This document shows positions 8,580 through 15,332 of a DNA stretch of 36,367 bases, piece by piece. The stretch lies in contig JAAYDY010000089.1 of the NCBI GenBank assembly GCA_012729015.1, positions 1 through 36,367 of the forward strand. Direction: 5' to 3'. The DNA is from Phycisphaerae bacterium (GTDB taxonomy: Bacteria > Planctomycetota > Phycisphaerae > FEN-1346 > JAACEH01). A model generated the notes under the pieces. It ran no database searches, was not told where the DNA came from, and was given only the letters and a program-made list of their open reading frames with translations. Each line of letters starts with the position of its first letter. Within the stretch, counting starts at the first letter, position 1. A program made the position numbers and the translations under genes.

Positions 8580-9554
8580 GTGAACTACCGCCTGACTTGG
8601 CTCCTGCGACGCGACCGCCAGAGGTATTGGGCCCTGGACGCCCTTGCCGCCGAGGTCGGCCTGGGTCTTGCGCAACTGCACGGCGAACTGGCCGAGATCG
8701 AGCGGCAGGGCTTCGTCCTCGACCATCATCCCCTTTACGGCGTCCGCCTCGACGGGGTCCCGCCCGTCATCGACCGCGACGAGATCATGTTCGCCATGGC
8801 CAGCGGCCGCCTGGGCCGCACGGTCCGCGTGTACGAGCAGACGGCCTCCACGAACGACCTGGCCCTGCGCGCCGCCGCCTCGCCGTCGTCCGACGGCCTC
8901 GTGATCGTGGCCGAGCGGCAGACCGCCGGCCGGGGGCGCCGCGGCAGCCGCTGGTTCGATGCCGCCGGCAAGGGATTGCTCGTGTCGGTGGTTCACTGGG
9001 CCATGGCTGGGCCGGACATCGCCGGCGACCTGATGCTGGCCACCAGCGTGGCCGTCTGCCGGGCTGTCGAACCCCTGGTTGGCCGGTCGCCGCAGATCAA
9101 ATGGCCCAACGACATCGAGTTCCAGCGACGCAAGGCGGCCGGCATCCTTGTGGAATCCGCGGCAGCGGGAGACGCCGACGCCCGACGGCCCTTCGTCATT
9201 GGTATCGGGCTCAACGTGAACCACCAGGAGCGGGACTTCCCGACGGACATCGCCTCACGGGCCACGTCCCTGAGGCTGGAGGCAGGGGGGACGGTGGACC
9301 GCTGCGTCGTCCTGGCGGACGTGCTCACGGCCCTGAGGGACGCCCTGGAGTCGTTGCAAGGGCCTGAGCGACAGGGGCTTAGGTCCGCCTACGACGCCCG
9401 CAGCGACATGGTGGGCCGCAACGTCACCCTCAGCGAAGCCGGCCAGACCTTCGCCGGCACCGTGGAAGCCATTTCGCCACACTACGCCCTCGTCCTGCGA
9501 CTCCAGAATGGGCACCTGCGTTCGTTCGACGCGAGCCGCGTGCGGCTTCTCTAA
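8580..9554 (+). CDS. birA: Biotin operon repressor / biotin-[acetyl-CoA-carboxylase] ligase
   Basis: BirA activates biotin with ATP and attaches it to biotin carboxyl carrier protein; group II forms also repress biotin genes. Residues 1-60 form a winged-helix-like region (LTWLLRRDRQRYWALDALAAE and following), so this may be a bifunctional group II enzyme. The ligase core shows ERQTAGRGRRG (about 113-122), KWPND (174-178) and the catalytic-lysine KAAGIL (185-190). A C-terminal SH3-like domain follows. An ATG at 8562 overlaps the nadC stop and would add six residues. The GTG at 8580 has GGAGGA six to seven bases upstream and is preferred. The gene ends the pfkA-birA series; weak GC hairpins follow but no clear terminator. 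Confidence 0.93.
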   Translation: MNYRLTWLLRRDRQRYWALDALAAEVGLGLAQLHGELAEIERQGFVLDHHPLYGVRLDGVPPVIDRDEIMFAMASGRLGRTVRVYEQTASTNDLALRAAASPSSDGLVIVAERQTAGRGRRGSRWFDAAGKGLLVSVVHWAMAGPDIAGDLMLATSVAVCRAVEPLVGRSPQIKWPNDIEFQRRKAAGILVESAAAGDADARRPFVIGIGLNVNHQERDFPTDIASRATSLRLEAGGTVDRCVVLADVLTALRDALESLQGPERQGLRSAYDARSDMVGRNVTLSEAGQTFAGTVEAISPHYALVLRLQNGHLRSFDASRVRLL

Positions 9555-9769
9555 ATTAACATAGCCCGCGGATGCTGCGAGCCGCTTCCCGGCGGCGTTC
9601 GGTGTGCTGCGGCAGCGAAAAACCGCACGGATTACTCCCTGACGCAAGGAACCGACTCTGGGCCTGTCGGGAATTCTGACATCTCCTGGAGAAGAACGTA
9701 ACAGATTGATAAGAAAGCGGATACGGGCGGCGTGGGCTGGCCGTGGGCGGCCCTTCCGTGCCAGTTGGT
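9555..9769. other. Non-coding stretch after birA
   Basis: No open frame here reads like a protein on either strand. A 5-bp hairpin (GCCGC at 9581-9585 with GCGGC at 9592-9596) lies 27 bp after the birA stop, without a T-run. A weak promoter-like pair (CTGACA, 17 bp, TAACAG) occurs around 9676-9704. Confidence 0.4.
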
Positions 9770-9797
9770 TTGCATTCGGCGGCCCGAGGCGTATGAT
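9770..9797 (+). promoter_or_regulatory. Candidate promoter of the pilin gene
   Basis: TTGCAT (9770-9775) and TATGAT (9792-9797) are separated by 16 bp; the -10 box matches consensus at five of six positions. Transcription would start near 9804, leaving a leader of about 358 nt before the pilin ATG at 10162. That length is unusual and points to post-transcriptional control if the promoter is real. Confidence 0.4.
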
Positions 9798-9803
9798 GAT
9801 CGT

Positions 9804-10161
9804 TGTCGCTCGGGGGGACTCCCAAGGAACATGTTGAGGTGCGTTCTTGGCGGTCCAAACGGCGGCTGAATGTGAAGATGAGCAAAATGCGTAACAAGGG
9901 GAAGCATTTTGTTCAAGCTGTGGCGGCGGAGGTCCGATAGAGCATGTGATTTGGTGGTTTCCGTGAAGGGGCCACCGGGCTTTCCGTTGCAGCAGGGCAC
10001 CGAGGGCGGCAGGACGAACCTGTGAGGGCCTTTCGCCTGGGGTGGCCTGAAAAGGAGATAGGACGGTGGCAGGAGGAAGGATGGGGATGGATCCCCGGCA
10101 TTGGACCAGGCGGTACGCAAGGACTTCAATTTGCTCCGATACGGAGCGGGAGGTTGTAGGT
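9804..10161 (+). promoter_or_regulatory. Long hairpin-rich leader of the pilin gene
   Basis: This stretch holds no credible protein. It contains a perfect 8-bp hairpin (CAAAATGC at 9883-9890 with its complement at 9904-9911). It also has a long-range closing helix, GGCCACC near 9978 pairing with GGTGGCC near 10041, which encloses a GC-rich segment of short repeats. A strong ribosome-binding site (GGGAGG, 10148-10153) precedes the pilin start by eight bases. The layout resembles a structured 5' leader, but it matches no riboswitch class that I recognise. Confidence 0.35.
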
Positions 10162-10656
10162 ATGAGTCGCACGAAACAAGCTTTCACCCTGATCGAAATT
10201 CTGATTGTCGTCATTATACTGGGCATCCTGGCCGCGGTCGTGATTCCGCAGTTCAGCGAAGCCTCGAACGACACGCGGGTGTCCAGCGTGATGACCGACG
10301 TGAAGCTGCTTCGCAGCCAGATCCAGCTTTACAAGGCCCAGCACAACGAGGTGTACCCGACGACGTGGGGCCCCAGCGGCCAGCTCGACATGTACACCGA
10401 CGTGAGCGGCAACACCAACGCCACGTACACCACCACGTTCCGGTTTGGCCCGTACCTGCTTCGCGTTCCGCCGAACCCGTTCACCGGACAGAACACGGTG
10501 ACGGTCGTGGCGGGCGGCGACTATCCGGCGGGAGGCGCTGCGGACATGAACCAGGGCTGGTGGTACAACAGTGCCACGGGCGAGGTTCGGTGCCATGTGC
10601 CGGATCCGCCGGCTGGTCCTGCGACGCCTGACGGCACGGCGGTCAACACGCTGTAA
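10162..10656 (+). CDS. Type IV pilin / GspG-like major pseudopilin
   Basis: This is a 164-residue precursor of the main filament subunit. The short leader MSRTKQA is followed by FTLIE and a hydrophobic helix (about residues 8-30), the classic class III prepilin signal cut and N-methylated by prepilin peptidase. The residue before the cut is Ala rather than the usual Gly. The C-terminal half reads FGPYLLRVPPNPFTG, then a GWWYNSATGEVR end, a layout typical of GspG-like pseudopilins and planctomycete pilins. The frame opens upstream at 10066, but the start at 10162 has GGGAGG and gives the normal leader. A UUCG hairpin follows immediately, so the gene is probably transcribed at a different level from the assembly genes downstream. 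Confidence 0.92.
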   Translation: MSRTKQAFTLIEILIVVIILGILAAVVIPQFSEASNDTRVSSVMTDVKLLRSQIQLYKAQHNEVYPTTWGPSGQLDMYTDVSGNTNATYTTTFRFGPYLLRVPPNPFTGQNTVTVVAGGDYPAGGAADMNQGWWYNSATGEVRCHVPDPPAGPATPDGTAVNTL

Positions 10657-10679
10657 GGCTGACGAGCGTCGTAACGGAG

Positions 10680-10706
10680 GGGGAGGCTTCGGCCTCCCCG
10701 TCCTTT
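10680..10706 (+). terminator. UUCG-capped terminator after the pilin
   Basis: An 8-bp perfect stem (GGGGAGGC at 10680-10687, complement at 10692-10699) is capped by a TTCG tetraloop closed by C-G, one of the most stable RNA loops. A short pyrimidine tract (TCCTTT) follows. It lies 24 bp after the pilin stop, consistent with partial termination and 3'-end protection of an abundant pilin mRNA. Confidence 0.6.
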
Positions 10707-10739
10707 CGACGAGAGGCGATGCCGACGGGGGTTGTGTCC

Positions 10740-11060
10740 AGGGAGAATCCGGACGCCGGCCCCCGTCGGAAAGCCCTTCGAGGAGCACTTTCGCAAGGGC
10801 AGCAAGGCAACGGAAGCCAGCAGGTTGCAAGGACGCAAAGCAGTACCATTGCCGCACAGCGCTCGGATAGAGGGGTGGCTTGACGGACTGAGGGAGAGCC
10901 CGTGCCACGGTATAGACGAGCCGATTGTTGAGAAGGCTTGAAGGCACGAAGCCGACCCGCCACAGGAAGTCCGATTAAGCCCGAGACGATAGGGCCAGGC
11001 GACGCCTGGCATGGCCGAACGCGGCCAGTTGCACCCAGAATGCCCGTTTTTTGGGCGGAA
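10740..11060 (+). ncRNA. Candidate structured non-coding RNA between pilin and pilus operon
   Basis: This is a gene-free stretch with a run of local hairpins: GCCCTT (10773-10778) with AAGGGC (10795-10800), GCAAC (10807-10811) with GTTGC (10824-10828), AGCC near 10919 with GGCT near 10936, a perfect 8-bp palindrome GCCAGGCG/CGCCTGGC (10994-11010), TGGCC/GGCCA (11012-11027), and GCCC-G-TTTTTT-GGGC (11042-11056). The T6 tract at 11047-11052 could end an RNA. The string GGACGCAAAGC (10831-10841) equals a conserved core of the GEMM cyclic-di-GMP-I riboswitch, but the helices around it do not fit that class well. It could be an independent RNA, a leader for the downstream genes, or chance folding of GC-rich DNA. 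Confidence 0.25.
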
Positions 11061-11145
11061 ACGGCGTTTGTGACGCCTTCTGCCGTCTGGAGAGGCATGC
11101 GGGTGGCAAAATGGACCGCGTATTTATTGCAGCCGGAGTGTTAAA

Positions 11146-11475
11146 ATGGGCGATATGGGAACGGCAGGAAAGCTTTGGTTGCGGCACCGGGCGGCGTTGA
11201 AGGTGCTCGGGGCGGCCTGTGTGGCGGCCCTGGTGGTTGGGACGCTGAGTTGGGCGTCGCAACCGACGCCGAGGGCCGTTACGGCCGCGCCGGAGGTGTT
11301 GCCGGACACCGGTCGCCAGTTCCAGGAGACCAACGTCCGGCTGGACGAGGTGGCGCGGCAGCTTCGCGAGGTCAACGCCAAGCTGGAGAGCTTGCAGGGG
11401 CTGCTGACCAGCGGGAAGGTGGTTGTGACGGTGAAGGAGGCTCCGGCGGCAGCGAGGCCCGGGGCAGAGCGGTAG
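11146..11475 (+). CDS. Small single-pass membrane protein with coiled coil
   Basis: This is a 109-residue protein of unrecognised family. It has a basic N-terminus, one hydrophobic segment (about residues 18-36), and a short linker rich in Pro and Ala. A predicted coiled coil follows (about 57-85, TNVRLDEVARQLREVNAKLES) and then a Pro/Ala-rich tail. The orientation suggests a cytoplasmic N-terminus with the coiled coil outside the membrane. The start at 11146 has GGAG seven bases upstream. It lies between the pilin and the pseudopilin and is co-oriented with the pilus genes. It may help filament assembly or envelope anchoring, but this is only context. Confidence 0.7.
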   Translation: MGDMGTAGKLWLRHRAALKVLGAACVAALVVGTLSWASQPTPRAVTAAPEVLPDTGRQFQETNVRLDEVARQLREVNAKLESLQGLLTSGKVVVTVKEAPAAARPGAER

Positions 11476-11508
11476 GCGGCGTTCGCCGGGGATGTCAGAG
11501 GAAGGACC

Positions 11509-12012
11509 ATGGCACGGATGCGAAAGGCTTTCACGATCATCGAGTTGATGATGGTGGTGATGATCCTGGGGATCATGGCCGCCGTTGTCGTGCCGATGGC
11601 CACGAGCAGCCACGATTCGCAGTGTGCCGCGGCGGCACGGATGCTGACGGCCGACCTGGAGCTGGCCCAGAGCGTGGCGCTGGCCCGGCAGTCGTCGGTG
11701 GCGGTGGTTTTCAGCGCCGACCGGCAGAGCTACAAGGTGGTGATCTACACGGGGCAGAACCTGGGCGACTACGCAGGACTGACGCCGATCAGCCATCCCG
11801 GCAAACCGGGGCAGGGCTACGAGGTGTCGATCCGCGGGGAGCTTCAGTTGCCCAATGCGCGAGTGGACTCGGTGAGTTTCGGGGGTCTCCCATTTGTGGT
11901 GTATGACACCTTCGGCAGCCCGATGGTGGGCGGCTCGGTGGTGCTGTCGGCGGGCGATGCCCATTTGACGGTCACGGTTCAGCCGATTACCGGCGCCGTG
12001 TCGGTGCAGTAG
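11509..12012 (+). CDS. GspH/FimT-like minor pseudopilin
   Basis: This is a 167-residue prepilin-like protein. The leader MARMRKA precedes FTIIEL and a hydrophobic helix (about 8-30), as in type IV and type II secretion prepilins; Glu is present at the usual +5 position. The following DLELAQSVALARQSSVAVVFS segment and the beta-rich C-terminus match the GspH/FimT fold of minor pseudopilins that prime filament assembly. As in the major pilin, Ala replaces Gly before the cleavage site. The second ATG (11518) would give a shorter leader. GAGGA lies upstream of the first. The gene ends 11 bp before pilM, so it is part of the assembly operon. Confidence 0.88.
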   Translation: MARMRKAFTIIELMMVVMILGIMAAVVVPMATSSHDSQCAAAARMLTADLELAQSVALARQSSVAVVFSADRQSYKVVIYTGQNLGDYAGLTPISHPGKPGQGYEVSIRGELQLPNARVDSVSFGGLPFVVYDTFGSPMVGGSVVLSAGDAHLTVTVQPITGAVSVQ

Positions 12013-12023
12013 GAGAGGCCGCG

Positions 12024-13121
12024 GTGAGGAAGATTCTGCCCATAGGCATCGACATCGGGACGTGCAGCGCGAAGCTGGTGCAGCTCGCGGTGGACCGCCG
12101 CGGGTTCTCGGTCGTGGCGTGTGCGAAGGCCGAACTGCCGGACGGCGGCGACATGAGCACCGAGAGCCGGCTGGACATGGTGGCGGCTCGGGTGCAGCGG
12201 GAGTTGAAGGAGCACAAGTTCCGCGGCACGGACTGCATTTCGGCCCTGTCGGACGCGGAAGTCAGCATTCGGAGCATCCGGGTTCCGTGCGTGGGCCGGT
12301 CGGAATTGGACGAGGCCGTGCGGAACGAGGCCCGGAACAAGTTTCCGTTCGACATTGACCAGGCGACGGTGAACTACATGGTGGCCGGGGAAGTGCGCCA
12401 CGGCGAGGACGCGCGCCTGGAGGTGATCCTGTTTGCGTCGCCGAACGAGGCGATCGAGGCGCACGTGGGGCGGTTGCACCGCATGGGTCTGGTGCCGGCG
12501 TCGCTGGACGTGCAGCACTGTGCATTGTTCCGGACCTTCGAGCGGTACCTGCGGCGCAAGGAGGACGAGAGTGAGGTCAACGTCTTCGTGGACATGGGCG
12601 GCATGACGAAGGTGGTGATCACGCGCGGCCGGGACATTCTGTTCATCAAGAACATCGCCAAGGGCGCGGTGAGCTTCAACGAGGCGGTGGCGTCGCGTCT
12701 GAGCATGAGCCTGTCGGAGGCGTCGCAGTTGCGTCGGCGCGCGATCATGGGCGGCGCGGGCGGACCTGATGCCCAGGTGCGTCAGGCGTTGCTGGACGCG
12801 ATTCGGCCGGAGATCGAGGAACTGGCCGACGAGATCAACAAGTGCCTGCGGTACCACGGCGTGACGTTCCGCGGTGAGCGTCCGCAGCGTGTGACGTTCA
12901 TCGGCGGCGAGACGCACGAAGGGGACATTCCGGAGACGCTGGGTCGACGGATCGGGCTGCCGGTGGTGGTGGGGCAACCGTTCCGCGGGATCGGCACGGA
13001 GAATCTGGGGCCGCACGTTGATCGTCGCGGCATGTTGAGCGAATGGACGGTCGCCTTCGGGTTGAGCCTGAAGGGGGCATTCATCCAGGGCTACGGCCTG
13101 GGGCAGAAGCTGGCGGGATAG
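12024..13121 (+). CDS. pilM: Type IV pilus assembly protein PilM (actin-like ATPase)
   Basis: PilM is a cytoplasmic actin-fold ATPase that binds the N-terminal tail of PilN and links the inner-membrane platform to the motor. The 365-residue product shows the phosphate-1 loop GIDIGTCSAKL (residues 8-18), the phosphate-2 loop VDMGGMTKVVI (about 189-199) and the adenosine motif FIGGET (about 292-297). The start is GTG at 12024 with AGGAGAGG about six bases upstream. The gene is separate from pilN; in type II secretion systems the two are fused as GspL, so the arrangement favours a type IV pilus. The next gene starts six bp after its stop. Confidence 0.93.
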   Translation: MRKILPIGIDIGTCSAKLVQLAVDRRGFSVVACAKAELPDGGDMSTESRLDMVAARVQRELKEHKFRGTDCISALSDAEVSIRSIRVPCVGRSELDEAVRNEARNKFPFDIDQATVNYMVAGEVRHGEDARLEVILFASPNEAIEAHVGRLHRMGLVPASLDVQHCALFRTFERYLRRKEDESEVNVFVDMGGMTKVVITRGRDILFIKNIAKGAVSFNEAVASRLSMSLSEASQLRRRAIMGGAGGPDAQVRQALLDAIRPEIEELADEINKCLRYHGVTFRGERPQRVTFIGGETHEGDIPETLGRRIGLPVVVGQPFRGIGTENLGPHVDRRGMLSEWTVAFGLSLKGAFIQGYGLGQKLAG

Positions 13122-13127
13122 ACGGCG

Positions 13128-13790
13128 ATGAAGGAAATCGAATTTCTTCCCGAGCATCACGTTCGAGCGCGAGTGGACACGCGGCTGCGCTTTGTGCGCC
13201 TGTGGCTGCTTGCGGTCCTGGCCCTGGCGATGGTCTGCCTGGCGGTGCACCGCGGCGAGCGGCTGGAAAGAGTCCGCGGGCAGTTCCTGGAGCTTCAGAC
13301 GGAGCTGTCGGTCGTGGACGCGGAGTTGGAGCGGCTGGGGCGGCTGGCGGAGCAGAAGGACAAGTTCACGGCGCAGCGGAAGCTCGTGGCGGGCATCGAG
13401 GGAAGCGGCCCGCGGCACGAGTTGATCGGATCCATCACGCGGATTCTGCCGCGAGAGATTCTGCTGACGCGGTTTGAGGTGGAGACACAGTCGCGCGAGG
13501 TGCCGGCGGGCGCGGCGGCGGGCACGCCGGCGGTTCTGGGCGTGAAGCCGGCGATGAAGACCGAGACGTTCGACCGGATTCGGCTGGAAGGCTTCGCGGC
13601 GGACGACCTGGCGCTGGCACGGTTTCTTCAGGAGTTGAACGACACGCCGACGGTGCAGCAGTGCCAGTTGGCGTTTTCGAAGGACGCGGCCTTCCGGGGC
13701 AGGGACGTTCGCGTGTTTGCGACGACGTTCTACGTGGCCCCCGAGGGAGTCAACCTGGACATGATGCAGTGGGCCGGGGTGCGGCGATGA
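13128..13790 (+). CDS. pilN: PilN-like type IV pilus assembly protein
   Basis: This is a 220-residue bitopic inner-membrane protein. The short cytoplasmic N-terminus KEIEFLPEHH is the segment that in PilN proteins docks into PilM; its canonical form is INLLP. A membrane helix (about residues 22-42) follows, then a coiled-coil region (about 45-85) and a ferredoxin-like periplasmic domain (about 95-215). It should form the alignment complex with PilM, PilO and the PilP-like protein. The stop overlaps the pilO start as ATGA, suggesting coupled translation. The assignment rests on layout and gene order more than on long conserved motifs. Confidence 0.85.
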   Translation: MKEIEFLPEHHVRARVDTRLRFVRLWLLAVLALAMVCLAVHRGERLERVRGQFLELQTELSVVDAELERLGRLAEQKDKFTAQRKLVAGIEGSGPRHELIGSITRILPREILLTRFEVETQSREVPAGAAAGTPAVLGVKPAMKTETFDRIRLEGFAADDLALARFLQELNDTPTVQQCQLAFSKDAAFRGRDVRVFATTFYVAPEGVNLDMMQWAGVRR

Positions 13791-14392
13791 GCATGAACCT
13801 GATGGGACATCATGGCGGGCGCGGCCCGTGGGTGACGATCGGCGTGGCGCTGGCGATGGTCGGCGGCTTCGTGGTGGCGTTCTACGTTCCGAACGCCCGG
13901 AAGATGAAGTCGGCGGAGGCGACGCTGGCCGAGTGCCAGGCCGAATTGAGCATGAAGCTGGCGCGGTCGAAGGATCTTCCTGTCCTGCTCGATGAGGTGC
14001 GGACCATGGAGGCCGGTTACGAGCGCGATGTGGCCCGCATTCCGTCGGAACCGCGGATTCCGGAGTTTCTGGAGTCGGTGGCGGCGGTGATGAAGGAGGC
14101 CGGCATCGTGCAGCGGAACGTGTTGCCGCAGGCGCCGCGGATGAGGCCGAGCTATGTGGAGCAGCCGATGTCGATTGCGTTCGAGGCGCCGTACGAGGCG
14201 GCTTACGAGGTGCTGAGGCGGATTGAAGGGATGGACCGGATCACGCGCGTTGAGAGCCTGGAACTCGTCGCGACGCCGAGCGACAACGGCACGGTTCGCG
14301 TGAAGATGAGCGTGGTCGTGTTCTGCGGCGGTCGCGAGGCCGGCAGCCACGGTGCCACCCAGTTGGCCACCAGCGGCGGAGGACGAGGATGA
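13787..14392 (+). CDS. pilO: PilO-like type IV pilus assembly protein
   Basis: This is a 201-residue bitopic protein with one membrane helix (about residues 16-34), a helical region that includes CQAELSMKLARSKDLPVLLDEVRTME split across 47-72, and a C-terminal ferredoxin-like domain beginning near IPEFLESVAAVMKEAG. This is the PilO layout. PilO pairs with PilN in the periplasm and contacts the PilP-like protein. The frame is open further upstream, but the ATG at 13787 overlaps the pilN stop (ATGA) and gives the expected N-terminus. The gene itself overlaps the next gene by four bases. The family call depends mainly on operon position and topology. Confidence 0.85.
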   Translation: MSMNLMGHHGGRGPWVTIGVALAMVGGFVVAFYVPNARKMKSAEATLAECQAELSMKLARSKDLPVLLDEVRTMEAGYERDVARIPSEPRIPEFLESVAAVMKEAGIVQRNVLPQAPRMRPSYVEQPMSIAFEAPYEAAYEVLRRIEGMDRITRVESLELVATPSDNGTVRVKMSVVVFCGGREAGSHGATQLATSGGGRG

Positions 14393-15285
14393 GCGCGACC
14401 TGCAAGCCCATGTCGCAGTGGAGGATGATGCTCATCGGCCGCTCGTCGGTGGTGATGAAGCGGATCTTCGTGGTGGCCCTGGCCCTGGTGTCACTGGGCG
14501 TGTGGGGTATCACGATTCTGGGGATGGGCGTGCTTCGCTCGGACCCGGCGCCGCAGACTGTTACGGCCGTCCAAGGGCAGCCCGTCCTGGCGGCGGCAAG
14601 CCTGCCGCAGGGACAGGCCGCGGTTGTGACGGCGGCTGCGAACGTGGAGCAGAAGTCCGTCGCGGTCCAGGCCGTCTGGGCGGCGGGCAAGGATGAAGCG
14701 TCGCCCGTTCGCAACCCGTTTCTGCCGGACGAGGAGTCGTTTCCGACGAACCGGCCCGCTGCGAGCGACGTGGCGGCCGGGGCGGTGTCGCCAGAGCAGC
14801 AGCAGGAGGAGGCCAAGGCGGCCCGGGGTCCGAGCGAGGAGGAGTTGAGGCAAGCGGACGAATCGGCCCGGACGATGGTGCTGATCGGTACGACGGTCGG
14901 GGAAAACGGACCGCAGGCGGTGATCGACGGCGTGCGGTGCCGGGTCGGCGATACGGTGGGCGTGATGACGGTGAGCGAGATCGGGCGCGGCACGGCGACG
15001 GTCGAGTTTGCCGGACGGCGATACGAGCTTCGCGTCCCGCTGCTGGAAGGGACGCTGATGGGCGGCCGCAGCCCGATGGCCATGATCGACGGGCGAGGTT
15101 ACGGGGTGGGTCAGTGCCTGGTGACGATGGGGAGCGACGGGTCGGGCGGGAAGACGCCCGTGACAACGTCGGTCCGGATCAAGGAGATCAAAGCACAGTC
15201 GGTGGTTCTCGCCGTGGGCGACGCCGACTTTGAACTGGGGATGGTCGAGGACAAGAGTGTTCTGCGGGACCAGCAACGTCGGTAG
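14389..15285 (+). CDS. pilP: PilP/GspC-like periplasmic connector protein
   Basis: This is a 298-residue protein with a membrane helix (about 24-47) and a long Ala/Pro-rich linker containing RNPFLPDEE. A beta domain follows (about 163-220), with LIGTTVGENGPQAVIDG, RVGDTVGVMTVSEI and FAGRRYELRVP, the pattern of PilP and GspC homology-region domains. A second, shorter beta segment (SVRIKEIKAQSVVLAVG) ends the protein. PilP and GspC connect the inner-membrane platform to the secretin. Unlike classic PilP it has no lipobox, so it is membrane-anchored like GspC. The start overlaps pilO by ATGA, with GGAGG six bases upstream. Symbol pilP is used by position only. Confidence 0.75.
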   Translation: MSATCKPMSQWRMMLIGRSSVVMKRIFVVALALVSLGVWGITILGMGVLRSDPAPQTVTAVQGQPVLAAASLPQGQAAVVTAAANVEQKSVAVQAVWAAGKDEASPVRNPFLPDEESFPTNRPAASDVAAGAVSPEQQQEEAKAARGPSEEELRQADESARTMVLIGTTVGENGPQAVIDGVRCRVGDTVGVMTVSEIGRGTATVEFAGRRYELRVPLLEGTLMGGRSPMAMIDGRGYGVGQCLVTMGSDGSGGKTPVTTSVRIKEIKAQSVVLAVGDADFELGMVEDKSVLRDQQRR

Positions 15286-15332
15286 GGGCAAACGCACGTT
15301 GCTGCCGCGGATGGCAGTAGTGGAGAAGAGCC

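Noticed and set aside
9765..9782. Sigma54-like GG-N10-GC upstream of the pilin
   Set aside because: Only the two dinucleotides match; the TGGCAC and TTGC context is missing, unlike the site at 34951-34965.
9556..9897. 113-codon minus-strand frame between birA and the pilin
   Set aside because: Composition is not protein-like and the stretch contains promoter- and hairpin-type signals instead.
10831..10841. Firm call of a cyclic-di-GMP-I riboswitch
   Set aside because: Only the short core string matches; the surrounding P2 hairpin and tetraloop are not where the class requires them, so it is kept only as a low-confidence idea.
10955..11030. Possible RNase P RNA (AGGAAGTCC, ATAGGGC and a CCAGG/CCTGG hairpin resemble its 5' conserved region)
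   Set aside because: The conserved string lacks one A, and the remaining 300 nt with the other conserved regions would overlap coding sequence; nothing matching was found.
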